Source: Fonsecaea monophora
Lineage: Eukaryota > Ascomycota > Eurotiomycetes > Chaetothyriales > Herpotrichiellaceae
NCBI RefSeq assembly: GCF_001642475.1
Contig: NW_019174032.1
Span: 1-64,000, forward strand
Reading direction: 5' to 3'
Length of the DNA stretch: 64,000 bases
How positions within the stretch are numbered: position 1 is the stretch's first letter; every line of letters starts with the position of its first letter. The translations under genes were made by a program, and so were the position numbers. Under the pieces are notes generated by a model. The model was not told the DNA's origin and made no database searches. It saw only the letters and a list, made by a program, of their open reading frames with translations. Below are positions 1-11,700 of this stretch, piece after piece.

Positions 1-1018
1 GTGAGTGCTGACCGGAAACACCCGTCACTCTGGCTAGGTCGACCCCCCCGATGTGTGCTGGACGTCGACGAGCGCGATGGCAAAGACCATGTACGCGATG
101 AACATGTCCCTCTCCGGAACATCCACTGTGACTGAGCTTGTCCCTCTAGAGCGATATGCGCTGTCTATGGCGCTGCTCACCTGCGAGCGAGCCAGGATTG
201 GTAAGTGGGGTGTCCGATACTGGAAGTAAACATCGACCAGATGATCTGCGACATGGCGAGGCGGCAGCGACGCTTTGGCCGGGGTCGACTCCAACAACGA
301 GAAGTCATGAAATGGTTGCTGCTCTGGGACAAGTGACGACGACAGGTTCTCGATATGAATGGCTGCCAGAACCATATTGGCAAACGAGATGCCGCTACTC
401 TGGCCCAAAAACCGCGGCTGCTGGAAAGGTTCAACCACAACCCTTTTAACTTTTGTCACCAAATCCTGGAAAAGAGGCGAGGCTTCATCAGAGGCAGACT
501 GGCTTGCCGTCGGAAGGATGCCTATCTCGTGGGTTGAGGCCGTGGAATGAGGCGTTGTTGTAGTGATTGCCACCTCTCCGTCCGCTGCTGGAGGATCCCG
601 TGTGCGTTCTCGCAGAAGCTGGACTTCCTGTGTGAGGGCAGCGATCTGCTCTTCCAGGCTGGAGATGTAGTCACGAGGAATCTTGTAGCTATCAGCAGAG
701 CAGGCCAGATACCCAGAGCTTCGAGGGGAAGGAGAGATACTGACATCGGCCTGCTTCCCGGCATGATACGTGAGGCACGGGACGTTGGCGTTTTCGCAGC
801 TGGAACATTGCGGATATCTCTGATCGCACTGGCAGACTCGGCTTGTCATCAGCGGCTCAAAGCGCTGTATCGCGATGGTTGTTGTGTTGATACCTTTTGT
901 TTTCTCCGACGACACCTGCGCATCGATAAGATTCACCATCCAATCTTTGACCATCTTGTTCCTCTCACCTCTGGCATGCATTCACTCCGCCTCTGATTCT
1001 CTTCTGATCGGGAGACAT
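1..1018 (-). CDS. Zn2Cys6 (Gal4-type) transcription factor, 5' end complete, 3' end off the window, with an apparent frameshift
   Basis: A nuclear DNA-binding regulator. I read exons at 969-1018, 894-915 and 828 down to the window edge. The ATG at 1018-1016 opens a basic N-terminus. Splicing gives a perfect binuclear cluster, C-X2-C-X6-C-X6-C-X2-C-X6-C, ending in CDQRYPQCSSCENANVPC. A short coiled coil follows (SLEEQIAALTQEVQLLRER), then the start of the fungal_trans domain (VDVYFQYRTPHLPIL, RDMFIAYMVFAIAL). The frame stops at 34-36. The next frame reads GRPSQSDGCFRSALT to the window edge, just as a fungal_trans domain would continue, so a seven-base C run (43-49, G on the coding strand) seems to carry one extra base. 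It is divergent from the MFS gene at 1409 and probably controls it (inference). Family is certain; whether the gene is intact is not. Confidence 0.85.
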
Positions 1019-1408
1019 TGTCTATCGGGATAGCAACTTGTAGGAAAGAGACGATACGGATGATTGTTCTGATGAAGGATGGATAAGTTGATGGGATGGA
1101 ATGAAATGTGCGTCGGCAAATCCCGACACGGGCGAGTCTGATAACAGAGGCGGGACGCTGATTCGATGCCGTCAACCACATTCAGCAATTGACAAGCGAT
1201 AATCACCTATGGCATTGAACAAGGGCATTCGAAAGATATGTGCAAAGAGATGGCTTTATTGAGGCCTCATGGCGAGCGATGGTGTATATAACATCGCAAC
1301 TCGACTCGACTCGAATGGGGTGGCCGTTCAATCTCCTTCAACACCTCCTCCCGTCTGAACAACAGGTTCATATCCTCAGACAAGTCTTGCCTTGAATCAG
1401 CCCCCAAT
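1019..1408. promoter_or_regulatory. Shared divergent promoter of the Zn2Cys6 regulator and the MFS permease
   Basis: This 390-bp gap separates two divergent start codons. It contains a TATA-like TATATAA at 1285-1291, about 120 bp before the permease ATG, a tandem CTCGA repeat near 1300-1314, and an everted CCG-N3-CGG at 1123-1131. No gene was seen inside it. Confidence 0.6.
1123..1131. promoter_or_regulatory. Everted CCG-ACA-CGG, candidate Zn2Cys6 binding site
   Basis: CCG and CGG triplets face outward with a 3-bp spacer. Zn2Cys6 dimers are known to read paired CGG triplets in inverted, everted or direct orientation. Its place between a regulator and its divergent transporter suggests an operator. 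A single short site can occur by chance. Confidence 0.35.
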
Positions 1409-3045
1409 ATGGACATGGCCAAGGAGAATGAAAAGATGGCCAAGGATACAGTCTACGATGCTACCAGCATCACCGAAGATCACGCAGTTGGCACCACCAC
1501 CGCCTTATACATTGAACCCGCAAGGGAAGCAGCTGTGCGCAGGAAATTCGACATCTATGTCGTGCCAATATCGGTCATCTATCTGGTCATGTCCACTCTT
1601 GACCGTAACAATGTGAGCCACTGTTGCCTTGTGCCTTGGGGAAGAATATCTTACTGACTCTTGCTTGGTCCAGCTTGGAAATGCTCGCGTGTTTGGGTTT
1701 GACCAAGATGTCGGACTGAAAGGTGGCCAGTTCGGTAACATCCAGACGCTGTCGAGTGTCTGTACTGTTGTTTTTGAGGTCCCTTGGGTCCTGGCCACCC
1801 GACGATGGGGTGCCAAAAAGGCCATTGGGACTGCGTTTGTCCTCTGGAGTATCTGTACCCTTGGGACTGCGTTTGTTCAAACCTACGGTCAAACCATAGC
1901 CTGTCGCATGTTGCTGAACGCTGCCGAAGCTGGCCTCGCTCAGGCCTTTGCCTTTCTGTTCTCGACCATCTATCCGCGAGAGCTGGCCGGGAAGCGGATT
2001 ATGACCACCAACCTTGCCCAGTGTATCTCTGGTGCGTTTGGCGGTCTCTTCGCGTACGCTGTCCAGACAATGGGATCCCGCCATGGTCTTGCTGCGTGGA
2101 GATGGCTTTTCATCATTGAGTTTGGCATCACCATGGTCATCTGTGGCATTGGCTTGTTTTTCCTGCCAAGCGAAGTCGAGAAAGCATGGTTCCTTAGCGA
2201 AGAGGAGAAGGAGACGATGAGGCTCAAGAAGGAACGAGACTACCTGATCCGAGGAGAAGAAAAGCTGGAGCGAAAGTGGATCAAGATCGCCCTGACTGAT
2301 CCCTTTGTCTACCTTCTTGGTATTGCTTTCTTCACTTCATCCGTCGCTATCAACGGGTTCGGGGTCTTTCTACCCACCATCATCGACGGTCTCGGGTGAG
2401 TTCTAGTGCCGGGGTGGTCCACCATTCTTCTGCTGACATATTTACAGCTTTGCCTCCCTCAAGGTCAACTACATGACCATCCCAGTCTATGTTATCGGTG
2501 CCATCTCCCTATGCATCCAGGTCTACTACTCGGACAAGCTCCGGAAGCGAGGATTCTTCATTGTTGGATGTTGTGTCCCTGTCGCCGTTGGCTATCTGAT
2601 GTGCGTGGGGTCGAAGAACCCCAATGTTGGGTATGCCGGCATGTTTGTCCTTGTCATAGGTGAGTCAAAGTTGGCCTTTTCCTGAGAGGTACTTCGAACT
2701 GACCTCCACCCAGGGCTGTATCCCATTTCTACTTTGGCGGTAACGTGGATCACCACGAATCTCGCACCCGACACGAAGCGCGCAATCGGCCAGCCCTTTG
2801 CCTATAGCTTGGCTAACGTATCCAACCTCGTTTCTGGACAACTATATCCTAGTCAACAGGGTCCACGATACGTCCCAGGTAACGCCATTTCGGCCGGTCT
2901 CACGATTGTGGCTGGATTTCTCTATGCATCGTGCTGGTTGCTGCTGAAGAGGAGAAATGCCAGGAAGGCAAAGATGATTGCCGAAGGAGCCACCACCAAC
3001 GGCAAAGAAGGCGATCAGAGCCTTGAATTCACGTATATTCTCTAA
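1409..3045 (+). CDS. MFS permease, anion:cation symporter (Dal5/Tna1-like) family
   Basis: A plasma-membrane H+-coupled uptake transporter, probably for a small organic anion such as a carboxylate, vitamin or amide. Exons are 1409-1612, 1674-2395, 2448-2659 and 2714-3045, all GT-AG, giving 489 aa. Family signs are LDRNNLGNARVFGFDQD after TM1, the RMLLNAAEAGLAQAF block in the first half, FSTIYPREL, and the long charged central loop (EEEKETMRLKKERD) before the second six TMs. About 12 hydrophobic segments are visible. The ACS family in fungi includes allantoate, nicotinate, biotin and pantothenate carriers; the substrate here cannot be told. It sits between two Zn2Cys6 regulators, the left one divergent. 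Confidence 0.9.
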
Positions 3046-3417
3046 GAAGTTGGGGTTCTGCATCCGAGGGGGTGGACATCAAGGTGGCCTAATATGCCAG
3101 TTTGCGATGGGAGAAGCAGGACCAAGGCTGTTTCTTGGTGGATGGATGTAACCCCAACGTCCTTGGGCTGTGCATATCCCAGTCCTCAGGGTCAATATTG
3201 TCATCCAATGGTGGTTGCAGAAGCCGGAACTCATTCCTAGCTGCTCACTCTGCGAACAAATCAAATTCCATCTTCTCGGAACCAACCATATGATATCCCC
3301 GTCCATCCATTATACGAATAAGACGGTGGTCCGAAGACGCACTTTCAGTAGCATTCGTTTCCGCTCTAGATCTTGCTCGAGAATACTGCTTCCACGGACC
3401 CAGTGGCTACTGACAGC
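3046..3417. other. Intergenic gap between the permease and the second regulator
   Basis: 372 bp with no supported gene. It holds the 3' end of the permease and the promoter of the regulator. No clear TATA box or repeat was seen. Confidence 0.6.
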
Positions 3418-5069
3418 ATGGCTGACGACAAAAGCCGGAGTCGATATGCTGTAAGTCGATGCTACTGTGCTTGTGTTTCCTAGCGCTTCTGACCTGCCCC
3501 TGTCTAGTGCGACTACTGTTGGAAGAAAAAGGTATGTCGACGATAAATTGATTGGATGTGTTGCTCATCTACGCGACGATACAGCTCCGTTGTTCTCGCG
3601 AGAAGCCCAAATGCAAAAATTGCAGCGCTTGGACGAGTGATTGCACCTATTCTCGGGAACCATCTGACAGCAAGCGTGGCCCGGATGTACACACCGAGAG
3701 CACGGCAAGCGATTTGCTAGAACAGGCTGGTCAGCATAGAGACTCCAGTTCCGGACTCGCAGTTCTTCCGAGCTGCTCAGATACTTCGACAGCCCAGGAT
3801 CAACAGCCAGGATTCGGCGATGAAACTCACTCCAGTGTCACTTCAACCTTTTCCGACACTCATAACGTACTCAACTTCAATCAGATGCGCAATAGTCTGG
3901 CGGACATCACCAGTCAAGGCAGCGGCATGCTTTCTGACCTTTACGATCAATTCAAAGACTCGACTTATGACTATGACAAGATTAAAGCCGCTGTCAAGAT
4001 GGCCAGACGAGACCATGAACCGTTCTTTATCCCGACAGAGCCGATTGGGGCCATGTTCATTCAATGTAAGCCTTACCAGCGTGACTTGACATCAAAAGAC
4101 CCAAAGACCTGAGCTGACGTCCTCAGGTTTCCTCACAGTAGTTGATCGAGGCTACCCGCTCCTCAGTCGGCCTCCGCAAGAGATGCTGTTTGACTTGGTC
4201 TTTCGTCCCTCTTCGGTGGATAAGCGAGGATGGGTGCTGATGCTGAACACCATTCTTGCCACTGCGTCGACACAGAATCAACAGTTGTCTGAGTATACAT
4301 TCCAACTGCGCTGGAATGCTTGGTTAGCTGCGGACGAGGCCAGCCTCTTCATGGAACCAACCATTCTCAACATCCAAGCATGGACAGTCTTCGCCGTCCA
4401 TGGACAGGATCTGGTCACCCCCAGCCTCTGTTGGAACCTGATCAACCAGGTTTGTCGCATGGCTCAGATGATCAAGCTTCCACTTCCGTCGGCATCTGCG
4501 AAAAGAGACAGCGAGCTACATTCGCGCAGCCTGTGCCTCTTCTGGAGCCTCTTCATCACGGAGAAGTCGCTGTCCCTCTCGTTCGGATGTCCTCCAGTAT
4601 TGCCTTCCGCACTATATCGCAATCTCGAGCTCCCTTCTCCCAAACAGCTCTCGGCATATAGACCTCATCTTTCTGGCGCGGGAACGGACCGTCCGCCACA
4701 TGTCGAGTTCTTTGGAGCATTCTATTTTGTCCAATGCACCAAGCTTGCCATGATCATGGGCGACATGTCGGATTTCTATCTTCTCAGCAGTCATGACCCT
4801 GGTCGTCATCTGGAACTCAAGAGGAGACTCGATCAATGGATCTCTGTCGTCGAACAGGTGAGTAAATCCGATGAGAACGAGTAACTTTGCAGAATGAATC
4901 CATGCATACCAATCTCGTCGCCGCAACCGACCCGGCCAGTGTCTCTATCAGAATTGGTGTCAATTCTCTCAAGTACCAACTAGTACCTTATAGAGGACAC
5001 CTTCGACGGAGTACAGACTACGCGGAATTTCTCGGCTTTCCCCGGACATCCAACGCCTTCAGTAAGTAG
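3418..5069 (+). CDS. Zn2Cys6 transcription factor, C-terminally short
   Basis: A nuclear regulator. Exons are 3418-3450, 3508-3531 (24 nt), 3585-4065, 4127-4857 and 4893-5069, giving about 481 aa. The zinc cluster is built across three exons: CDYCWKKK lies on the 24-nt exon and continues into LRCSREKPKCKNC. A fungal_trans middle homology region follows (MLFDLVFRP, SLCLFWSLFITEKSLSLSFGCPP). The last proposed intron is only 35 nt (4858-4892); if it is not spliced, the protein ends at 4884. After IRIGVNSLKYQ, where related factors normally continue for another 100-200 residues (KYQ..L..HRPF), the frame turns into unrelated sequence and stops at 5069. Its 3' end overlaps the end of the opposite-strand gene at 5018. 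It looks truncated by a rearrangement, but may still bind DNA. Confidence 0.75.
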
Positions 5070-7183
5070 TCTGGCTCAGGCGTGAACGACTGATAACAGC
5101 GCGGACACGCCGCTTGGCGAATTCCACTGCCTGTAAAGTCGGCAATAGGTGAATTCAGTTTGCAAATCGGACAGTTAACCTCAATGTCCAGAATGCTGGA
5201 ATATTTGGTCGCGCCAGCCTGTAAGGCTCTGTCAACCCCAAGTCTGTACTCTTCCCGCTCCATCCCGGTCAACTTGCTCTCAATCCAGTAGATATCGTAA
5301 AAACGTGTCTTGGTTTCCTGTCCTGCGTGAACCCGTCCCAGTGTGGCAGCATTCTCCACACGGAAGCTGCCGTCTGCACCCCATGTTTTGCCCCATGAAT
5401 TAAGGAACGTGAGCGAGCTAGCATCGCATTTAGTCATGACAACGGCGTGACCGCCATCGTCAGGTCCTGCTCGGCTAGGTTTCATATGGTTGTAGGTGAG
5501 CACAAAGTCCGGGCCGTGAATGGTTTCGAAGGAATTGCTGAATGTATCCCAGCCCTTGGATGAGAGCTGAAAAGTGGTTAACACTGGCCGTCGGTGCAGC
5601 ACCGCCTGGCGCGCCCCATCTTCGTCTACCTCTTTGAACTGAAGCGGGCGATACTCGGCAGTCGCCCAGTCAAGTACTTCAACAGTACCGCGCCCTCCTG
5701 GCTTTGACGGAAACGCGTTTAAGATTCTTTCTCTGATCGCTTCGATGGTGGGATAGCCCCCTTCCCGACCTACAATGCGGAGGAGGGCCATGTGAATTAC
5801 CGCTGCTATTGCATGCGCGTAGCATGTCTCCGAGTCGCCCTGATCTGAAGGTTTCTTGCAAATGCGTACATGTTCATCATCGACGAATGAATCTAGTTGT
5901 ACTCGACCTAAAATGTCCAACAGTGTCTCTGCCGAGCTGAAGCGCACCGACAGAAGCATTGAACAGAACTCGTCCAGTGCTGTGGTGCTACATACCGCAG
6001 TGTATAGTCTGCATTCGCCGGCTGAGGGTATCTCCCAGCCTAGCGATGCGAGAACTGGTATTGGATGTTTACAGCCCGCTACCGGGGAAGCCATTTCGAA
6101 GAGGGTGTGCTGACCTTCATCCCAGTCGTTGTCTGGACGGTAGTACAGGCGGCGAGCAGGGGTCTTTTCGTCGCTCGTGAGGTACACTGCCGCAATGTTG
6201 ACGCCCCCGTGTCGCAGCTGACGGGCAATATTTTGCGGGTCACCATCCGTGGACGCGCCATCGGAAATTAGCACGAGGATGCGCTGCTCGACATGCGGCT
6301 CGACCCCTCGAAATGTGGCCAGTGACTTGCCCAGTGCGTTTTGCAGCGGAGTTCTGCCATACATAAATGGCCGTAATGTATCGAGCAGACTTCGTTCACG
6401 TGTTTCTTTGTCTTGGCCACTGGACCTCGAAGACGGGTAATCTTGCAGTTTCTGCAGTAGGTCTATGACCGTGCCGACTGGACGTGGCACAAAGTTCTCA
6501 GAACCTTGCCACCACTCTGTGCGCATTTGTCGAGCGAGCTGCATTCCATCTGAGTTTTCCACATGGTGATCCTCAATGTAATTCGCACCTCCTTTTCCAA
6601 CAAGAAACCCAGCAACGGCGCCTCCTATAACGCCTAGGGGTCCAAGCCAGGGACCGACACATGCCCCAGAAACAGCGCCAGCGAACTTGCCGCCGTTCCG
6701 AAGATTGTTCTTGCTTTGCTCCATCTTCTCTGCAGATGGAATGGCTTGGATAAATTCTTCAATGCGCTCTGGGTGCTGCAGGAGATACGTGTAGATAATG
6801 CGTGCGTCATCGTCGGTAAGTTTCTTTTCAATATACTCCGTAATATGCGATAGATTGTTCTGATTTGCCAAGTGGATGAGCAGCTCATACCCAGTTTTTC
6901 GGCCGTCGTAGCCGCTGAGTAGCCCTTCAACCACACTACACAAATCAACCACCGGCGGACTTGTCTCTTCGTCTAGTCCGAAAGCACCGACGAACACGAG
7001 GACGTTGTTGGAACGTTTCTGTTCTGCCTGGGCGATCTTGAGCGCGGCACGGAGCACAGCGCCGAGGCGCTCGCCTACGCCCCTATTTGCGTTTTCATCG
7101 GTACGGTCAGGCTCTAATGCCTCGCGCATAGAACCGGAAACATCCAGAAGGCAGCCAACAATTGTGGGTAGCTGATCCGGCAT
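5018..7183 (-). CDS. vWA - glycine-zipper - papain-like peptidase - zinc-ribbon protein (no named family known to me)
   Basis: A single exon of 721 aa from the first ATG at 7183; an open frame continues upstream to 7264 only from a TTG. The N-terminus is a von Willebrand A domain with a MIDAS metal site (LLDVSGSM, D14/S16/S18, and ISDGASTDGD near 307-314). Inside it, residues about 163-201 are a long Gly/Ala-rich zipper (GAVSGACVGPWLGPLGVIGG) of the kind that packs in membranes. The C-terminal half is a C1 papain-fold peptidase: Gln448 and Cys454 in DQGDSETCYAHA, His579 in DDGGHAVVM, Asn595 in LNSWGKTWG. It ends with a CPIC...CPRC zinc ribbon (671-696). All catalytic residues are present. An adhesion or sensing module with a protease output is an inference. 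No signal peptide or close annotated relative is recognised. Confidence 0.85.
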   Translation of the reverse strand: MPDQLPTIVGCLLDVSGSMREALEPDRTDENANRGVGERLGAVLRAALKIAQAEQKRSNNVLVFVGAFGLDEETSPPVVDLCSVVEGLLSGYDGRKTGYELLIHLANQNNLSHITEYIEKKLTDDDARIIYTYLLQHPERIEEFIQAIPSAEKMEQSKNNLRNGGKFAGAVSGACVGPWLGPLGVIGGAVAGFLVGKGGANYIEDHHVENSDGMQLARQMRTEWWQGSENFVPRPVGTVIDLLQKLQDYPSSRSSGQDKETRERSLLDTLRPFMYGRTPLQNALGKSLATFRGVEPHVEQRILVLISDGASTDGDPQNIARQLRHGGVNIAAVYLTSDEKTPARRLYYRPDNDWDEGQHTLFEMASPVAGCKHPIPVLASLGWEIPSAGECRLYTAVCSTTALDEFCSMLLSVRFSSAETLLDILGRVQLDSFVDDEHVRICKKPSDQGDSETCYAHAIAAVIHMALLRIVGREGGYPTIEAIRERILNAFPSKPGGRGTVEVLDWATAEYRPLQFKEVDEDGARQAVLHRRPVLTTFQLSSKGWDTFSNSFETIHGPDFVLTYNHMKPSRAGPDDGGHAVVMTKCDASSLTFLNSWGKTWGADGSFRVENAATLGRVHAGQETKTRFYDIYWIESKLTGMEREEYRLGVDRALQAGATKYSSILDIEVNCPICKLNSPIADFTGSGIRQAACPRCYQSFTPEPDYLLKALDVRGKPRNSA

Positions 7184-8733
7184 GGCTACTATTATGGAGA
7201 GAAGGTTTCCCAAATAATCGATGACAGGCTCCACTTCAGCCAAAAAGGGCTTGAGGTGGATCAAGCGTTTGCGATATCCTTGGCCTCAGCGAGGAAAAGA
7301 AAGTCACAATGTGTCCATAAGGATACTAAAGTATAGGTAGGTTTCGGGATTGTCTGTATTGTGAGGTTGACATTCTGCCAGATAGTGAGTGGAGGAGAAG
7401 CCTAAAAGGGGCGGTATATTTCGTGTATGGCAGCCAAAGGCAGCCAAGGGCAGCTTTACGGCGGAACACCTATTTCACAGACGTGCGATCAGTTTGTAAT
7501 CGACCGTTGCCGCTATTAATGATCATTGCCGCAGTTTCGCGGGTAGGGCGATATCCGTCATGTACAGTAACACAGTACTTTTACTAAGCCAATACTGTCA
7601 GTTCATTGGGATGCCTAGGTTGCCTGATCGTAGCCAGGAGAACTGACAGCCTGTAAGCCTCGTTACTGGTCACGTGTCATGCCCGTTTACTACAAGCCAG
7701 TCCACTACAACTAGGCTAAGCCTCAACGGACCCGAAAATGGGAACCAATAACGTGCATCCCTATGTAATGAAATGCCCGGGGCATGGGCCCACTTTTATC
7801 TTCCACATTTCTCTATCGAACATAAACGCGAGTACGGCTCATTGGAGGAAAGGAACTGAAGCGTGCATTTTGAATTGGCTATATACCTGCATAAAGTACA
7901 AAATTACGATATTGGTGTGACCATAATGCGCGGAAATCTGCCGTGCCCATTTGGTTCTCCTCCTTTCCGGCACCTCCGGTGAAACAATGCTCTACCGCTC
8001 GGAATGCTAGAGAGCATTGGGTATCACCAGACAACTTCTCCTGCACGTTACAAAAGTCCGAAATGGAGAGACTCAGTGGTTGGTGGGTGCTGTGGTGCAT
8101 TACCTACCTCGTCAACGGTTCTGTAGACGATAAAGTGGGCCTCCGGCAAGAGCCGAGGACAAGCCGAGATCGCTCGGCATGAAGGTAATACCAGTATCGT
8201 TGCAGTATTGTTATGGCTTGGATGGCCACCTGATTTAGGTGACCACGTCAAATTGCAGCCGCATAGTCAGTCATTTGAAGACAGTTCCTTTGCGTTTTTA
8301 CCGATCTTTTCCCTGCGCGCCACAAGTTTCAGCCTCATCCCCCGTGCCAGCTCTCCTGCGCAGCCGCGATGCTGCCTTGTACCGGCTAGATGCGCCCATC
8401 TGGAGATACACCTTCAGCCTGATCGGATATTCTTCACCATGAGTCCATATAATCGCCGGGTCAGTCCTGGCCATGGTCCAGCATTGAATATCTTGGAAGA
8501 CATCCAGCCGCCTATCACTGTCCAGCGTTTGCCGCGCCTGCCTCCTAACTAACTTCGCCGTCACCTCGCCGTCATTGCAACCACCGCGACTGCCTTTCTT
8601 CGCCCGGTCAGTCTGTGGTATCCCCTAGCGGGTCACAACGAGCGCTCGAGACTTTTTAAGCCATAGGAAGTACGGTGTGCTTATCTAGGCCGTACACGTA
8701 CTCACAACGTGCCGCCAGAGCGCACCCGACACC
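7184..8733. other. Intergenic region between the vWA-peptidase and NLR genes
   Basis: 1.55 kb divergent gap. Small frames on both strands (for example 8208-8552 and 8298-8564) overlap each other and show no domain or splice support. It includes the imperfect direct repeat GGCAGCCAAAGGCAGCCAAG near 7429-7454. No gene is supported. It must contain the promoters of both neighbours. Confidence 0.55.
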
Positions 8734-11700
8734 ATGCGGCTTCTGAAATTCGACGATCAGGGCGAGCTCAGCCCGACCGGAGACCTTCAAGATGACATCC
8801 CTCCCTACGCTATCCTCTCACATACATGGGGAGACGATAAGGATGAGGTCAATTTCGACGATCTGAAACATCAATCTTTCAAGAACAAGGCTGGCTACGC
8901 GAAGATTCGGTTCTGCGGCAAGCAAGCGAAAAAGGATAACCTTAAATATTCCTGGGTGGACACATGCTGCATCAACAAAGCGAATAATACAGAATACTCT
9001 GAGGCCATCAACTCAATGTTTCGCTGGTACCGCGATGCGGCCAAATGCTATGTTTACCTGGCCGACGTGTCAATCCCTGACGGGGAAGACCATGCAGAAC
9101 GGACATGGGAGCGGGCCTTCCGCAACAGCAGGTGGTTCACACGGGGTTGGACGCTTCAAGAACTACTGGCGCCGGCATCTGTCGAGTTCTTTTCGCGAGA
9201 AGGGCAGCGGCTGGGCAACATAAGTACCCTCGAACAGCAGATCCACGAGATCACGGGTATTCCCATTACGGCTTTCCGTGGCACTCCTTTATCTCAATTT
9301 AGTGTGGACGAACGCATGCAGTGGGCAGCCAAACGGAACACGAAGAAGAAGGAGGACCAGGCATACTGTTTGCTTGGGATCTTTGATATCTTCATGTCTC
9401 CTATCTATGGTGAAGGAGACCACGCTTTCATCCGGCTTAACAAAGAGCTCGGTCGGTCCCCGCAGAGTACGTCTACCACTCCATACCCAACCCCCCCGTA
9501 TACCTAACCTATCTAGGCATAAACTGGGAGAGTGGCAACATACATCCGGGCAGAGGTTTGGTCAGTTTCCCGTTGCCGAGGAACAAAAACTTTGTCGGAA
9601 GGGATCAGAGCCTTCAAGAAATCCACAGGATGGTCACTTCTCGCGGTTTTCCAAGATCCGGCAGCGTTAAATGTATCGTCAAGGGAATGGGAGGTATCGG
9701 GAAAACCCAAGTGATTCTCGAGTACGCTCATAGGTATCGAGAAAACTTTTTGTCTGTTTTCTGGATAAGGGCCAACAGTTTTGAATCTGCTGTGGAGAGC
9801 TATTGTACCATCGCACAGAAGATTGGACTGAGTAACAGGCCTTCCCCCTGGAGCATCGAAAAAGACCTCGGTAGAGAAGCAGTTTTCTCTGTCCAAGAGT
9901 GGCTCACTGCCTCTGAAAATGGCAATTGGCTACTGTTATTGGACGGTTGGGATAACTTAAAGGACGAGAGGATGGGGTCTTTGATCCCTCATGGTGGTTC
10001 TGGTGTGATCTTGATTACAAGCCGAAGGGAAGACTGGGCTCGGTATGGAGATGGTCTCGATCTCCCATTTATGAAGGAGGCAGCTTCGCTGTCACTACTT
10101 TCAAAAAGCTCTCTGGCGGAGTACGGACAGGGTAACCCGGAAGGTAAGATTCTGTACATGGAGACAGTAGAACTTTATGACTGACCAAACATTAGAGTTC
10201 GATGCTGCGAAAGAGATTGTGAGAGTACTGGGGAATCTACCTTTGGCCGTTGATCAAGCAGGAGCACATATCCATAATCTGAAGACGTCGGCCAGAAAAT
10301 ACCTCTCACGCCTTAAGGAAAACGCAGATACGCTGAGTTGGACACCGCCGATTAACTTGTGGCCATATGGCAAGGGCGTACTAAGTGCTTGGGACTTGAC
10401 TTTCCAAGAGCTTGAAAGTTTGAGCCCTAAGGTTTTTGAGATATTGCAGGTTTGTGCGTTTCTTGCTGGCGAGTACATTAGCGAAAACTTGCTCAAATTT
10501 GGGTTCAAATTTGGGCAAAAGGGTAAGTAGCTTGTTAATTCCAAGGCGAGACGGACTAATGCGATGCAGACGCCCTAGCTCGGGTTGTGGAAGACGGCAT
10601 GGGAGACTTGTTCTCCTTCTCTCTCGCAAAACGCGAGGGCGATGATGACGGGTTTTCAATCCATACAGTTCTTCAAGCATGCATTCGCCAAAGACTATCT
10701 AGATTACCCGGCCTTCAACGACAAGAATTTACGGAGACTGCACTCTTGGTTGTTGCCGGTGCTGTGCAGAAATTGACATCGGAGCGCCAACAAGATTGGT
10801 TTACTTATCGGCAAGTGCTGTCACATATTACAAGCTGTGAGGAGCATATCGACGACACCTTGCTACGCAAGCCAATTTTTGGCTCCACAAGAGCGCTCTT
10901 CATGCTCGGACAGTTCTGCGATAAGTTCGGTCGACACGATCAGGCAATTCGCTGGTTCCAGAGAGAACTCAACACAGTGCCACACCTATCCGTGCAATCA
11001 AAATTAGAATGCCGTGACGGCGTTTCAACAGCCAAGCTCCTTAAAGGCCAGTATAATGAGGTATTGGCTGAATTTCATGCTCTCTATGCCGAAGCGACTG
11101 CTCAACTTGGTGTACAACATGGATTAACTAACAAAATCGCCCATAGTTTGGGTATGACTTACAAGAAGACCGGATCGCTCGAAAACGCTTTGAGGTGGTA
11201 CATGACGTCCCTGTCACAAATAATGGAGATATCCGGCGAAAAAGATCACAGAGCACTTGCCACTTTGAACAATATCGCGGTGATCTACAAAGAACAGAAA
11301 AAGTATGGAGAGGCGTTCGAAATATATCAGGATGTACTAAGGAAAAAAGAGGAAGCATTAGGGGAGGAGGACCTCTCCACGCTTGAAACAGTCATGAATA
11401 TCGGCATCTTGTACGGGCGCTGGAAGCGATACGACGAGGCGCTTCAATTCCTGCAACGCGCTCTCTGCGGAAAGGAGAAGCAATTGGGAAAGGATGATCC
11501 CAAAATCCTTGCAGTGAAAGGCAATATCGCCAACGCATATCTCGGAAGCGGTCGGCTCGACGAGGCTATCAAGCTACATAAGGAGACGTACCATGGCTAT
11601 AAAAAGGTCTATGGACCGGAGCATCCTGAGGTATTTACCACGGCCAACTGGCTAGGGAAGGACTATTGCCAAAAGCGGTGCTACGCCAAATCACTTGAAT

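Noticed and set aside
8208..8564. Overlapping 114-aa and 88-aa frames on opposite strands
   Set aside because: They cover the same bases, lack domains and sit in the NLR promoter.
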